From: Welwitschia mirabilis
Lineage: Eukaryota > Gnetophyta > Gnetopsida > Welwitschiales
NCBI GenBank assembly: GCA_051453625.1
Contig: JBOZIK010000001.1
Location: forward strand, 188,833,184-188,875,293
Direction: 5' to 3'
Length of the DNA: 42,110 bases
Both the position numbers and the translations under genes were made by a program. The notes under the pieces are model-generated. The model worked only from the letters and a program-made list of their open reading frames with translations. It did no database searches and was not told the DNA's origin. How positions within the stretch are numbered: position 1 is the first letter of the stretch; each line of letters starts with the position of its first letter. Positions 9,577-20,381 of this stretch are shown piece by piece.

Positions 9577-10600
9577 TTAAACAGTAACTCCAAATCTTTC
9601 ACTCAAATCAATGATGCTATTGCTGGCTACATCCCAAATCATCGTAGATACAATACACGACGCAGGAGGCATTTCCATGCACATTCTTCATCTGAACCCA
9701 AAAGAAATAATGTCTGTTGAGTTAGTGAAGTTCTTTCTAGAGCTCTCCTTATCCATAAATCTGTCTGGCTAGAACTCCCTCGGATACTCCTTCCAGATCA
9801 TTCGACATCTATCGATGGATCATGCGTTGAATAAAACCTGCGTGTGTTTGGATATCATGTATCTCCTGATCTCACAGTCAGAGTTGGATCTGTGCGGTAG
9901 CAGCAACAGAGCCGCTGGATGAAATCTTTGAGTCTGTTTCATAACTGTCGTCAGGTACGGCAGATCACTGAGATTTGTTTTCGTTAAAAGCCTCTCTCTG
10001 CCAATTCTCTTGTGGAGTTCTGTCTGTAAGGTTATCCAAAACGTCAGAGATGGTGAGATCATTGCTTTCCTTGATAACATCCAGTAGGTTACCCAAAAGG
10101 TCTCTCTCTGCAGAACACTCCTCGTTATTTTTGCAAGAATTTCCTTTCAAGCGAAGATCAATGAAGTACTGAAAATGAGCACAGAGTTGCTGCAAATAAG
10201 CGTGCTCCATGTGTTGCGAGTCAAGGGGATGCAGAAGCAAGAAAAAAGCAATGACATTTGCAGAGCCAGCCACCTCCGACGCATGGAATACAGACTCCTT
10301 AAACTGCTTGAACTACGGCGAATATTGAGTGAAATAATGGTGACTAAAGCACATCGTCACCATGAGGTCCACAAGTGCCGTGTACACCTCCTCGCGAAGG
10401 TTTACTTGCTACCCTTGATCCGCGGCTGCAAGTCCACATTGAATGCAATTAACCCTCGTATTTGCGTTATAAGATAATCGACTTGCCCAGACTTCTTCAA
10501 TTTCAGCATCTTTTGGCCTTAAAGTAGAAGCCCTACTTTTCTTGGAGATGATTTTCAAGAGAATCCGTTCTTTGAAATCTATCCTTATAAGTTTCATTGA
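9577..10600 (-). pseudogene. Cytochrome P450 pseudogene, CYP76-like
   Basis: Read right to left on the minus strand, P450 blocks appear in family order. TLRPKDAEIEEVWAS (about 10500) follows the C-helix region, then LREEVYTALVDLM (about 10370-10410), AGSANVIAFFLLLHPLD (10215-10270), ERDLLGNLLDVIKESNDLTI (about 10050-10110), LSDLPYLTTVMKQTQRFHPA (9905-9965) and ISKHTQVLFNA, and the heme-loop remnant at about 9668-9705. Working enzymes of this clan are ER-anchored monooxygenases of specialised metabolism. Damage is extensive. The N-terminal anchor is absent. The I-helix AGxDT segment is deleted between 'DNLTD' and 'QTELHKRIG'. The ExxR glutamate is Gln (QTQR). The heme loop reads FGFR-stop-RMC, and the glycine after Met is Glu. 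Several frameshifts and stops are present. CYP76 is my best family match from the motifs; CYP71-clan membership is safer. Confidence 0.85.
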
Positions 10601-10694
10601 AATCTAGCTTTTAATTAGATCCCTATCTAGTGTGATTAGGGCGTTCATCTAGAAATACCTATTTGCTTCTCCAAAAAGTAATCAAAAATAGCAA

Positions 10695-10805
10695 TTAGGG
10701 TATTTGTATTTGAAAAAAAAACCCTAAAAAGTCTTTTTTAGGCTTCTTTTAGGGCATTTATTACAGAAACACCCTAACAAGTCTTTTTTAGGCTTTTTTT
10801 TAAGA
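10695..10805. repeat. Palindrome cluster 3 (TTAGGG/CCCTAA form)
   Basis: TTAGGGT (10695-10701) pairs with ACCCTAA (10721-10727), and TTTTAGGG (10747-10754) pairs with ACCCTAA (10771-10777). AAGTCTTTTTTAGGCTT occurs twice, near 10729 and 10780. The layout and the inner phrase catttattacagaaaca resemble cluster 1 (cgtttattaaagaaacg). This looks like a diverged member of the same family, directly upstream of the P450 remnant. Confidence 0.55.
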
Positions 10806-10828
10806 CGTTTGGATAAATAAATGAATAA

Positions 10829-11358
10829 AAAACTGAAATTTTTGGTAGTTTGTGGTCCATTCAGGATTATGGAACAAATTGTGCATATAAATTTGAGATA
10901 ACATCAAAGTTATCAAGGATTCACCTAGTATTCCATCCTAGTTTGCTAAAACCATATTATGAAAATAGACTTTAGGATTATACACTTGATTGGAAACACA
11001 TCTTGTTAAAACCAAATCTTGCTTTTGACACCCAACTAAAAGAAATTCTAGATACCTGCATTAGAAAACCATAGAAGAAGACCATCATAAAAGTTTTGAT
11101 TAGATGAACTCATCATAAGTAAAATACATGGAAGAATAGGAAGTCCATGAGGTAGACTTTTCCCACTTGTTTGATTAGGGGTTAAAAAAGGCTAATTATA
11201 TATTTTATGTTTATTTCTATTTACTCTTAATTGATCTTTATATTAATGATTTTGTCGTAAAAACAATAATGAAGACTGAGGATGGACGACCAATAGATGC
11301 AGATGCAACAAGTCCATTCATTAGAGGGTTTTATCTTAAGGATGAGCCAAGAAATTAA
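10829..11358 (+). pseudogene. Ty3/gypsy integrase C-terminus and chromodomain-like tail
   Basis: The plus-strand reading starts KLKFLVVCGPFRIMEQI and, after frame changes, continues YKFEI...LSRIHLVFHPSLLKPYYEN. This is the integrase C-terminal signature of chromovirus-type Ty3/gypsy elements, where the usual form is GPF-I-ER-G then IHPVFHVS-LKPY. A chromodomain-like stretch follows, with ENHRRRPS and DELIISKIHGRIGSP near 11060-11150. A last frame, KTEDGRPIDADATSPFIRG, runs to a TAA at 11356-11358, ten bases before the LTR. Upstream pol and the 5' LTR are missing, so this is a 5'-truncated element abutting the P450 region. Confidence 0.75.
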
Positions 11359-11368
11359 GCGAAAGTAA

Positions 11369-11806
11369 TGTAATGTTTTAAAATCACCTCTTGATTAAGT
11401 GATTATTTGTTAAGTTAAGTAATATGTAATTAAGTGTAACTAGTATATAACACAAGGGTGTGACACTTCAATTGTAACATTGTATCCCTTCATCTTTGTT
11501 CTTAAGCCTCTGACATAAGATGGGGGTGAAGAGAATGATTAGACATAACCAATGACAATCTTATCTAATTCCTAAGGGTCTATCTTAGGAGGGGATTAAG
11601 GTCATAGTCCACATCTTTATCTTTAATCACTAGGCTAAGGCTATAATAAGATGTACAAGACAAATTGATGCTATTTTAATACAGATACTTCACTTTTGTC
11701 TAATTAATGTGTTATAAAGTTTCTTATTCTTTAATTTCTAATATTCCTTATTAAATTCAAAGTTCAATCTTAATTTAGTAATTTCGAACATTATAGTGGT
11801 ATTACA
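11369..11806 (+). mobile_element. 3' LTR of the truncated plus-strand Ty3/gypsy element
   Basis: It starts TGTAATG and ends ATTACA, giving near-perfect terminal inverted ends. The left side has a purine-rich GCGAAAG tract and the end of the pol reading. A TATATAA box at 11444-11450 is in a sensible place for an LTR promoter. The body is unlike the gypsy LTRs at 17636 and 34793 although the termini are the same. Confidence 0.75.
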
Positions 11807-13376
11807 CAATGAAAACATTATCTATCCTTATCATATAGACAGAAGTTAAATGATTTTTATAACAAACTACTCAAAACTTTCTAATTGTTGAATAGTACAG
11901 GTTTTTCATTAAAAAAAAAAAAAAACAATTAGAATACAACATTATAATAATTTACATCATCAATGCCTTTATCATTCAACCAAAATGAACCATGTTGGAT
12001 GCACAATAATGATGAAGGATCAATCTAATGATGACCCATTAGTTGCTAGGTTTAATAAAGGATAGGTCAAGTCATTTTATTAATTGTCTCTTTAGTGATT
12101 AAGAGATACCTTATCTAAATAAAGGGTTTATTGTTAGACTACAAGATAATGATAATCCAATCATTTAACATCATTCAACATAAGAGATGACATTTATATG
12201 AAATAATGAATAATCATCATTAACAACATTATTATAGTCCTTAATGATGAGGGAAATCAAAAAGGAAAAATATCAAGGATCAATTGTATTGACACATGAC
12301 AACACAAAAAAAAAGGTTGATTAGGTATGAAGTATCATGAAAAATCTAAAACTACATTAAAATTATAATTATCTTATAATTAATATTAATTTGAAACAAT
12401 AATAGTTAATGATAATGATTAATTAATTAGCAATTAAATCCATTCTAAATGAGAGCTCATTGTTAAGTTATTTTGATCCATCATTTTAGAATTTATATTA
12501 TTTTAAATCTTAAGTAAATAAAAAATATATATGAGTCATGATAATTAATAATAAAGTATAATAATAACTAATTAGTTGAAGGTTGTCATTACTAACAATA
12601 AGTCATCATTAAGTTATAGTAATATCTTATCACTTAGTATTGATGAGTCTTTCAAATAAGATCTTTTTACTAAATTAATGATTAATCATTATTAATTCAT
12701 TTTAATATGATAAAATATACAATGTTTAAGTCATCATAGAAAAAAATGTTAAATCAATGATGAATCATTATCAATTCATTTTAATATTAAAAAAATAGCA
12801 TTTTCGAGTGCTCATTAAAAATTTGTTAATTTAACAATGGCTTGTTGTGATTCAAACCTTTCCAAATGACCATATTTAATAAATATTGTTAATTTATTAG
12901 ATTTAATAAATATTGTAAGTTTAACTCTACACTTGATTTTTAGGACTTTATGCTAAAAGAAAAGGGTCAGCAGTTAATATAGTACTACATTCAAGTAAAA
13001 AAAAAAAAAAAGGTTGTATAAATTGATTTCATTTTAGTAAGTTTTCATTTTCACTTACATTCTAAAAATCACAAATCCATACTATTAAATTATACAAAAT
13101 TATGTTTTACAAACTTTCACAGCCATTTAATTACTTTTCCTATTGAGGTTAACCTTATAGGTATAGACTCTTTAGTTAGATTACAAAATTTTCTTTATAA
13201 GTTTAAATTTCAAAAATTAAGTTTAGAATTCTTAAATATTAAAGTTTTTTTTTTAATTTAGATATTTTTCTAATTCTAAAAGTAGATTATTCATCATTAC
13301 TGAAAGATCCACATTTGATACATTGAAAAAATTAGATTGTAGAATTAAAATGGAACTACTTGCTAATAATTAAAGC
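11807..13376. other. Very AT-rich DNA without genes
   Basis: There is no coding frame of note. Local imperfect duplications are present: atttaataaatattgt twice at about 12872-12917, and a aatgat(t/g)aatcatta(t/tc)aattcattttaata block at about 12675 and 12754. A(n) tracts occur near 11911 and 12998. Confidence 0.6.
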
Positions 13377-15115
13377 ATAATATGCTAAATCCCATATTAG
13401 ATAGTTTATACTTTGGATAAAGAATAGATGAAAATAGAAAATAGCTTTAAAATACTTCATAGTAGGTAAAGAATTTAGTTTTAATAAAGAATTTATTTAG
13501 AATTTACTATATTTAATTTGAAGTGATGAGGTCATAAGTCCTAAAATTAACAAGAGGAGTATTTTAAAATATTTTAGATGAAATGTTTTAGGCAAATTTG
13601 AATTATTGAGTAAAAATAAAGAGAAATACAATAAACATACTGAGTATATAGAATTTCTAGCTTCTAAGGTTGTATATATCAATATTTCTTTTACTAATAT
13701 AAAATAAATAGGGTTAAATTATGCAAGACTTAAGATTTTAGAAGTACGATTTGATAAAAGCAATACATTAAATATAATATTTGACATGCAATAATGAATA
13801 GAATGGTATGAGCAAGAAATTAGATGTACAAAAGGGGAAAAAACAATAGTTGTAGCTCAACAAATAGTCTTTAGATCTTTTATTATTGAAAAAATTGTAA
13901 AAAACATTTTAGTGCTAATGAGGGACCTTACCTTAACAGGTGATCTAGAAATTACCACTATGTAGTTAATCAAAGAATATTTTGATCACATACCTATAGA
14001 ATAACATGAAATGAATGTACATTTTTATATTTCAAAAGAAAAAGAAATTAAAACTACTTCAAGATTCTAATGGAAAGAGAAATATTCAAGAATAACCAGG
14101 GATCCACCTCCTTCCATCTCTATAAACTTATCTACTCCCTTCATTATATTGACACTTCCATCAAATGTTGATGAAATTTATCTAAAAGAATTAAATTTTT
14201 AAAAAGGATTCATATTATTTTTGGTGATGCCAATTACTAAGGAAATATTAGAAATAAGTTAAAGGATGAATTTTTTGAAGTTGTAAATATATTACATTTA
14301 ATAATTAAGACATTATAGTTGAATATCTCTTTTAATGTTGGTCCTTCTAGCAATTTATAAGAAATAGAAAACTTCAAATAGGATAATAAATTTTTAAGAA
14401 GTTAAATTATTAATTTACAAAAAGAAAATGTTTAATAGAGCCAACCAAGGACTGGAAATATTAATCGAATATAAAATCAATAATAAAAATTATAAACAAA
14501 AAAGAAATATTTAAAAGAGAGAATATATGTTATGGAAATAGAGTAAATATAGAGGTCATAAATTAAAAAAAAACAAATATCTAAAAGAAAGAATATCAGT
14601 CATGAAAATGGAGTAAACCCAGAGGTTACAAATAAACAAATTTAAAAGAAAGAATATAAGTCATGAAAATGGAGTACAATAATTAACCTAAATTAGGGAA
14701 CTAAAGATATCATAATTTTTAAACCATATCCAAATCCATAGTTAATTCCTTTTCAAAAGTAAAAAGGAAAGATAATAAAATTATCAAATAATAGCCACCC
14801 CTAATTCATTATTTATATTCTTATTTTTATAATGATATTAATATTCAAATTTTGTATTATGAGACTATATGAAAAAGGTATTTTAAAGAAGAGAAGGATA
14901 AAGATAAATTTCAAAAGAAGATCATGAAACTAATAGAATAAAATGATGAGTTAAAAACATAGAACCAATATTTATTACAAAAAATGAAAGAATTAGAGAA
15001 AAGAGAGCTATAANNNNNNNNNNNNNNNNNNNNNNNNNNNNNNNNNNNNNNNNAATAATTATAAACAAATCAGAGAATCTATAATTAAAAGAATGTTAAC
15101 TCTTATATGGAAGTA
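13377..15115 (+). repeat. Copy A of a 1.74-kb duplicated unit with degraded coding sequence
   Basis: Copy A aligns with copy B (15688-17429) over its whole length at an offset of 2311, starting at ATAATATGCTAAATCC and ending at TATATGGAAGTA. A 40-base gap (15014-15053) falls near its end. The coding signal on the plus strand is the same as in copy B but carries more stops. Minus-strand open frames here, such as 13497-13682, are shadows. Confidence 0.9.
15014..15053. other. Assembly gap (N run)
   Basis: There are 40 unresolved bases. Copy B has about 42 bases at the corresponding place, so the gap length seems realistic. Confidence 0.99.
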
Positions 15116-15687
15116 TTCGAAAGATGTCTTAGTGGGATACCATAAGTCATAATCATATGTGCCTTTTACATATCTAATTATTCTTTTTACTGCTTGTAGA
15201 TGTGATTCTTTTGGTTGGGATTGATACCTTGTACAAACTTCAACCCTAAACATAATATTTGGTCTAGTTGCGATTAAATATAATAAGCTACCAAGCATAC
15301 TTCTGTAAAGTTTTTGATCCCCTAGTTTGCCATTTTCATCTAAACTTACTTTACATGATGTAGACATAGGAGCATTAGTTATTTTTGCATTTTCTAATCC
15401 AAAGTATTTGATTAAATCTCTTGCATATTTGGATTGAGAAATAAATATCCCATCTTTATATTGCTTGATCTGAAGTTCAAGAAACATTTTTACTTCACCA
15501 AGCATACTCATTTGAAATTGATTTATGATAATGTTTGCAAATTCTTTTAATAGCTTTTCATTTGAGGCACCAAAAATAATATCATCTACATAAATATGCA
15601 CATTAATGAAATCCTTTTTCAAGTTCTTTACAAATAAGATTTTGTCTACAGTTCCCCGAATATACCCATTTTCATTTACTATATTAG
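15116..15687 (-). pseudogene. Ty1/copia reverse transcriptase fragment between the duplicated units
   Basis: The minus-strand reading contains the catalytic VHIYVDDIIFGASNEKL and MSMLGEVKMFLELQIKQ, followed by DGIFISQSKYARDLIKYFGL and LYRSMLGSLLYLIATRPNIM. This is the C-terminal half of a copia RT with the start of the RT-RNase H linker. It matches the copia element at about 27664-28223 in the same orientation with roughly nine of ten bases identical. The open frame extends to 15799 and 15059, but its first about 40 residues come from antisense copy B and its last about 25 from antisense copy A. The long frame is therefore chimeric. No LTR or target duplication borders the fragment. Confidence 0.9.
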
Positions 15688-17635
15688 ATAATATGCTAAA
15701 TCCTATATTTGATAGTTTATACTTTGGATAACGAGTAGATGAAAATAGAAAACTAGCTTTAAGAGACTTCATAGTAGGTATAGAATTTAGTTTTAACAAA
15801 GAATTTATTCAAAATTTACTATATTTAATTCAAAGTGATGAGGTCATAAGTTCTAAAATTAACAAGAGGAGCAAATTAAAATATTTGAAAAGAAATGTCT
15901 TAGGTGAATTTGAATTAATGAGTGAAAATAAAGAGACATACAATAAAGATACTAAATATATAGAATTTTTAGCTTCTAAGGTTGTATATACCAATATTAT
16001 TTTTATTAATATCAAATAAATAGGATTAAATTATGCAAGAATTAAAATTTTAGAAGTACAATTTGATAAAAGCAATACATTAAATATAATATTTAACATA
16101 TGCAATAATGAATAGAATGGTAGCAGTAAGAAATTAGATGTACAAAAGGAAAGCAACAATAGTTGTAGCTCAACAAATAATCTTGAGATCTTTTGTTATT
16201 ATTGAACAGATTTCAAAAAACATTTTAGTGCTAATGAAGGACCTTACCTTAATAGGTGATCTAGAAATTATCAATGTTTAGTTGATCAAAGAATATTTTG
16301 ATCACATACCTATAGAATAACATGAAATGAATGTACATTTTTCTATTTCAAAAGAAAAAGAAATTAGAACTACTTCAAGATCCTAATGGGAAGAGAAATA
16401 ATCAAGAATGACTAGGGATCCACCGCCTTCCATCTTTATAAACTTATCTACTCCCTTCATTATCTTGGCACTTCCATCAAATGTTGATGAAATTTATCTA
16501 AAAGAATTAAAATTTCAAATAGGATCCCTATTATTTTTGGTGATGTCAATTACCAAGGAAATATTAGAAATAAGTCAAAGGATGATTTTTTTGAAGTTGA
16601 AAATATATTACATTTAATAATTAAGAAATTATAATTGAATATCTCTTTTAATGTTGGTCCTTCTAGCAATTTAGAAGAAATAGAAAACTTCAAGTAGGAT
16701 AATAAATTTTTAAGAAGTAAAATTATTAATTTACAAAAAGAAAATGTTTAATAGAGCCAACCAAGGACTGAAAATATTAATCAATTATAGAATCAATAAT
16801 AAAAATTATAAACAAAAAACAAATATTTAAAAAAGAGAATATAGGTCATGGAAATAGAGTAAATATAGAGGTCATAAATTAAAAAACAAAGATCTAAAAG
16901 AAAGAATATTAGTCATGGAAATGGAGTAAATCCAGAGGTTATAAATAAACAAATTTAAAAGAAAGAATACAAGTCATAAAAATGGAGTACAATAATTAAC
17001 CTAAATTAGGGGACTAAAGATATCATAATTTTTAAACCATATCCAAATCCATAATGAATTCCTTTTTAAAAGTAAAAAGGAAAGATAATAAAATTATCAA
17101 ACAATAGCCATCCCTAATCCATTATTTGTATTCTTATTTGAATAATGATATTAATATTCAAATTTTGTATTATGAGACTATATGAAAAAGGTATTTTAAA
17201 GAAGAGAAGAATAAAGATAAATTTCAAAAGAAGATCATGAAACTAATAGAATAAAATGATGAATTAAAAACACAGAACCAATATTTATTACAAAAAACGA
17301 AAGAATCAGAGAAAAGAGAGCTATTGACATCTCTAGGTTAGAAAACAATTTAATTATAGTATTAGAAATAATTATAAATAAATCAAAGAATCTATTAATT
17401 AGAAGAATGTTAACTCTTATATGGAAGTATAAAATAATAAACTAATTAATGATAATTCAATATTGAAGAGATATATGGGAAAAGCCTCTAGTTTTAACGA
17501 AGATTATTTTAATATAAGGAGATTTAAAATTTTCCATGCAAAAATTATTTATAGCTTAATTGATAAATTTAATGTAGTATATGATAATGCCATAAGAAAT
17601 ATAGAATTTTTACATTTTTTTAATTATGGCTTTAG
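15688..17635 (+). pseudogene. Copy B of the duplicated unit: degraded coding sequence, possibly pararetrovirus-like
   Basis: The plus strand is nearly continuously open from about 15710 to 16017 (about 100 codons), with phrases such as FLASKVVYTNIIFINI. A second open part (16408-16617) starts MTRDPPPSIFINLSTPF. A charged coiled-coil-like part lies near 17190-17325, and a last open part (17463-17635) is interrupted by the gypsy LTR at 17636. Frames agree with copy A where both are readable, which argues for real ancestral coding. The order (a beta-rich domain followed by a coiled coil) would fit a Caulimoviridae-type polyprotein with an N-terminal movement domain, but I see no diagnostic motif and no reverse transcriptase. 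An unknown retroelement ORF is equally possible. Copy B proper ends at 17429. Confidence 0.4.
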
Positions 17636-18058
17636 TGTAATGTTCCATTTTATTGCTTTAAGATCACTTCATGTAAAAAGAAAACATGTAAGAATTATGC
17701 CGGAATTAATAAGAATAATAAGAAATAATTTAGCAAAAAGCCAGACTCTATTATTGATAGCAGCGGATTACATTCCTTATCATTAACCAAAAGCCTTAGA
17801 CTAGTGATCAAACTTAAAGGCATGAACTACAACCTGAGCCCTGTTCTTGGGACCCTTGAGGATTAGTCAAGGTTCTTGTTAGTTACATTTACCCAGCCTA
17901 TCTAACCCCACCTAATACCATAAGCTTAAATAGCTTAATCAATAGACACAATTCATATGTTTGGGTTACATCCATATATAATAATTAATTTATTTAGGCT
18001 TAATTATGTTTAGCATCTTAACATGCTTCTTTTACATTTAGGAATTTGGAACATAACA
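17636..18058 (-). mobile_element. 3' LTR of the minus-strand Ty3/gypsy element
   Basis: The LTR is 423 bp, starts TGTAATG and ends AACATAACA in plus sense. It aligns with 34793-35213 over its full length (shared phrases: gtaaaaagaaaacat, attaataagaataa, taggcttaattatgttta). The 5 bp to its left, TTTAG, match TCTAG right of the partner LTR with one mismatch. A purine tract on its inner side and the gene order place it at the 3' end of a minus-strand element. Confidence 0.92.
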
Positions 18059-18072
18059 TTCCCTCCTACTTA
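18059..18072 (-). other. Polypurine tract of the gypsy element
   Basis: The minus strand reads AGTAGGAGGGAA immediately before the LTR start, the expected plus-strand primer position for a minus-oriented element. Confidence 0.75.
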
Positions 18073-18480
18073 ATTATCGTGCTCGTTCTTGAGCATGATT
18101 TCTTCTCTTTTTGCACCATCTGTGAAGGCATGCTCATTCAAATTTTCTTCTACATTACTTATATAAAACATAACTGAAACATATTATACATTAAGAGATG
18201 CACTAAAAAGTGGAAAAATATCATTTCATGCTTTATTAAAAAGTTTGGAAAATATCCTATATATACTCCCTATTTTCCTAGATTTGCTAACTAAAATGGA
18301 TCCATTGGATGAGTACTTCTTTTACATTATCACTTCTTAATTTTCTAGTTTTAGTATCTAAGATTTTTTCAGGCAGAAAAGCAAAGGTCAAGTTGGGTTT
18401 GATCACAATGTGCTATCATTTTAGGGTGTAGTCCTAGGTCTTATCCTTATAGTAAGGTTTTAATGTACTTACATGGAAGA
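18073..18480 (-). mobile_element. 3' untranslated part of the gypsy element
   Basis: This lies between the polypurine tract and the last recognisable integrase reading. There is no clear coding, and any chromodomain here has decayed beyond recognition. Confidence 0.5.
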
Positions 18481-19450
18481 CTGGATGAATCTTGAGCATT
18501 TGGAAAGATAATTATAATTTATAAGTTAGGTTCCCTATTCTTTCAATGATCTTAAATGGGCCACAATACGAGCAACTAGCTTCCTATATTTTCTAATTTC
18601 TAGAAAGTTTCTTTCTGATTTAATCTTTAGTATTACTTGTTTTTAAACTTGTTGTAAGTTTGATATTTCTAATCATAAGATTTTTTTATACTAGTCTTAA
18701 GTAGCCTATAAATCCTCTTTATTTTATTAATTATTTCTTCTATGGATTTCAGCTCAGGTGGTATAGTCCTTTCTATTCTTTGTAAAGGATTGGATCATTT
18801 GATAGGGGTAGAATAGTTCCTACTATATATTGCTTCAAATGGCGAACACTAAATTAAGGTCTAAAAGGTATGATTGTAAGAGAACTCTACTAGGTATAGA
18901 TAGTTCTCGCACTATTTAGGCTTTTCTGCTACATAGCATCATAAGATATCTTATAAAATATAGTTAATCCTTTTTATTTAGCCATTTATTTTTTGATGAC
19001 AAGTGGTACAGAAACTAAGCTTAATGCCCAAGCGATGGAAGAAAATTTGCCAAAACTCAAATAAGAATTTAGGATCTTGGTTAGATATAATAATTTAAAA
19101 TGCTCCATGTAATTTGAATACATCCTACATAAACCATAAAGAAAATTCCTTGGCTATGTTTGAGATTCTTACTATAGTGAAATGAGACATCATGATTAAC
19201 CTGTCTACATAAACAAAAATTACATCATGTTGTTTATTAGTCAGAGGTAACCTAGTAATGAAATTCATGGAGATTTCTTCCCATTTCTACTTTGGTATCC
19301 CTAATGGTTGAAGGAGTTCAATAGACCTTCCCTAATCAATATTCATCTACTAGCATGTGGAATAGTTACAAATGTACCCTTTTACATTACCTGCATTTTG
19401 GGTTACAAGTAATGATTTCTCAATTGGTAGTAATTTTAGATGAATTTGGG
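18440..19450 (-). pseudogene. Ty3/gypsy integrase
   Basis: The minus-strand readings are the C-terminal part EASCSYCGPFKIIERIGNL and LKIHPVFHVSTLKPY (about 18455-18570), and the core LLQPLGIPK followed by WEEISMNFITRLPLTNKQ and VIFVYVDRL (about 19190-19330). Remnants of the HHCC finger (CR-stop-CKR) lie at about 19370-19400. The core normally carries the D-D-E triad that joins element DNA to the chromosome. The first catalytic Asp region reads NFITRLP where DFITGLP is usual, so it is mutated. Many stops and frameshifts are present. Confidence 0.85.
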
Positions 19451-19679
19451 GTATCTTGTATAAGGAACCTCATGTAGTTAGAACATTAACTTCCTTCTTC
19501 ACTGACCCTGTGAAATGAAAAGATATCATCCTTTTAATAGGTACCCATCTCATGAGAGTATGTAGGTGTTAACTTCTTTCCCTTCTTGTATTAACTAGTA
19601 TATATCTCTAAAGTATGTATCGCTGGTTATGGATTCATTAAGAAAAGCTAATAGATCGAATGTGATAGTTATAACTAAC

Positions 19680-20250
19680 ATGTACCACATTCTGCATAGG
19701 GAGTTTGCAACTTTTTTATTCTTTCCTAGGGTATAGTATAGTTTCAAGTCATATTCTGCAAGAAGTTCACCTCATCTTCTTTATTGCATGTTTAAAAGAG
19801 GTTGTTTTTAGAAATATTTTAATATTTTATGATATGTTTTAAGCAAGAACATTCCTCCCATCAAATAATGTCTTAAAACCTTTAGTGCATGCATAATGGC
19901 CAATAATTTAAGGTCATGGATGGAATAGTTATTCTCATGTTAGTTTAGTTTTTACATTCGTAGGTGATGACTCAATCATCTTGACTTAGTACAACTCCTA
20001 TACCTTGGGTGTAAACATTAGTAGTAATGGTAAATGCTTTGTTCATATCTACATTCTTGATAATAGGTATGGTTATAAGTAATAACTTTAGTATAAGGAA
20101 TGTTTTTTGGCATTTCTCATTAAAATTAAATGAATGCATAGACTTCATTAAATTTATTGATGGAACTATGAGCTAAGATAATCCTAGAATGAATTTTAAT
20201 AAAAGCCAACTAGCCCTAGAAAGTATCAAATTTGCATAGCATCTTTTAAT
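19680..20250 (-). pseudogene. Ty3/gypsy RNase H
   Basis: Two readings anchor the domain: HDLKLLAIMHALK (about 19880-19930) and ELLAEYDLKLYYTLGKNKKV with ANSLCRM (about 19690-19790). They correspond to the standard THDLELLAVVHALK and Y-PGK-N-VADSLSR phrases of gypsy RNase H. The domain lies between RT and integrase as expected and carries stops. Confidence 0.8.
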
Positions 20251-20381
20251 TCTGGTCATTCCCTTACGACCTATACTTTGTTCAGCTTAGTTGTAATCCA
20301 TTTACTAGAAATTACATGCCCCAAGTAACTAATTTCTATTTGAAAGAAGTTGCATTTGTTCAATTTAGCTTTAAAGTCATG

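Noticed and set aside
9975-10477. Plus-strand open frames over the P450
   Set aside because: They are shadows; the P450 motifs are all on the minus strand in family order.
10695-10777. TTTAGGG-like sequences as interstitial telomere repeat
   Set aside because: The motifs are not in tandem heptamers; they are arms of palindromes related to clusters 1 and 2.
17463-17786. 107-codon plus-strand open frame as a gene
   Set aside because: The frame crosses the gypsy LTR boundary at 17636. The first part belongs to the duplicated unit and the rest is LTR sequence.
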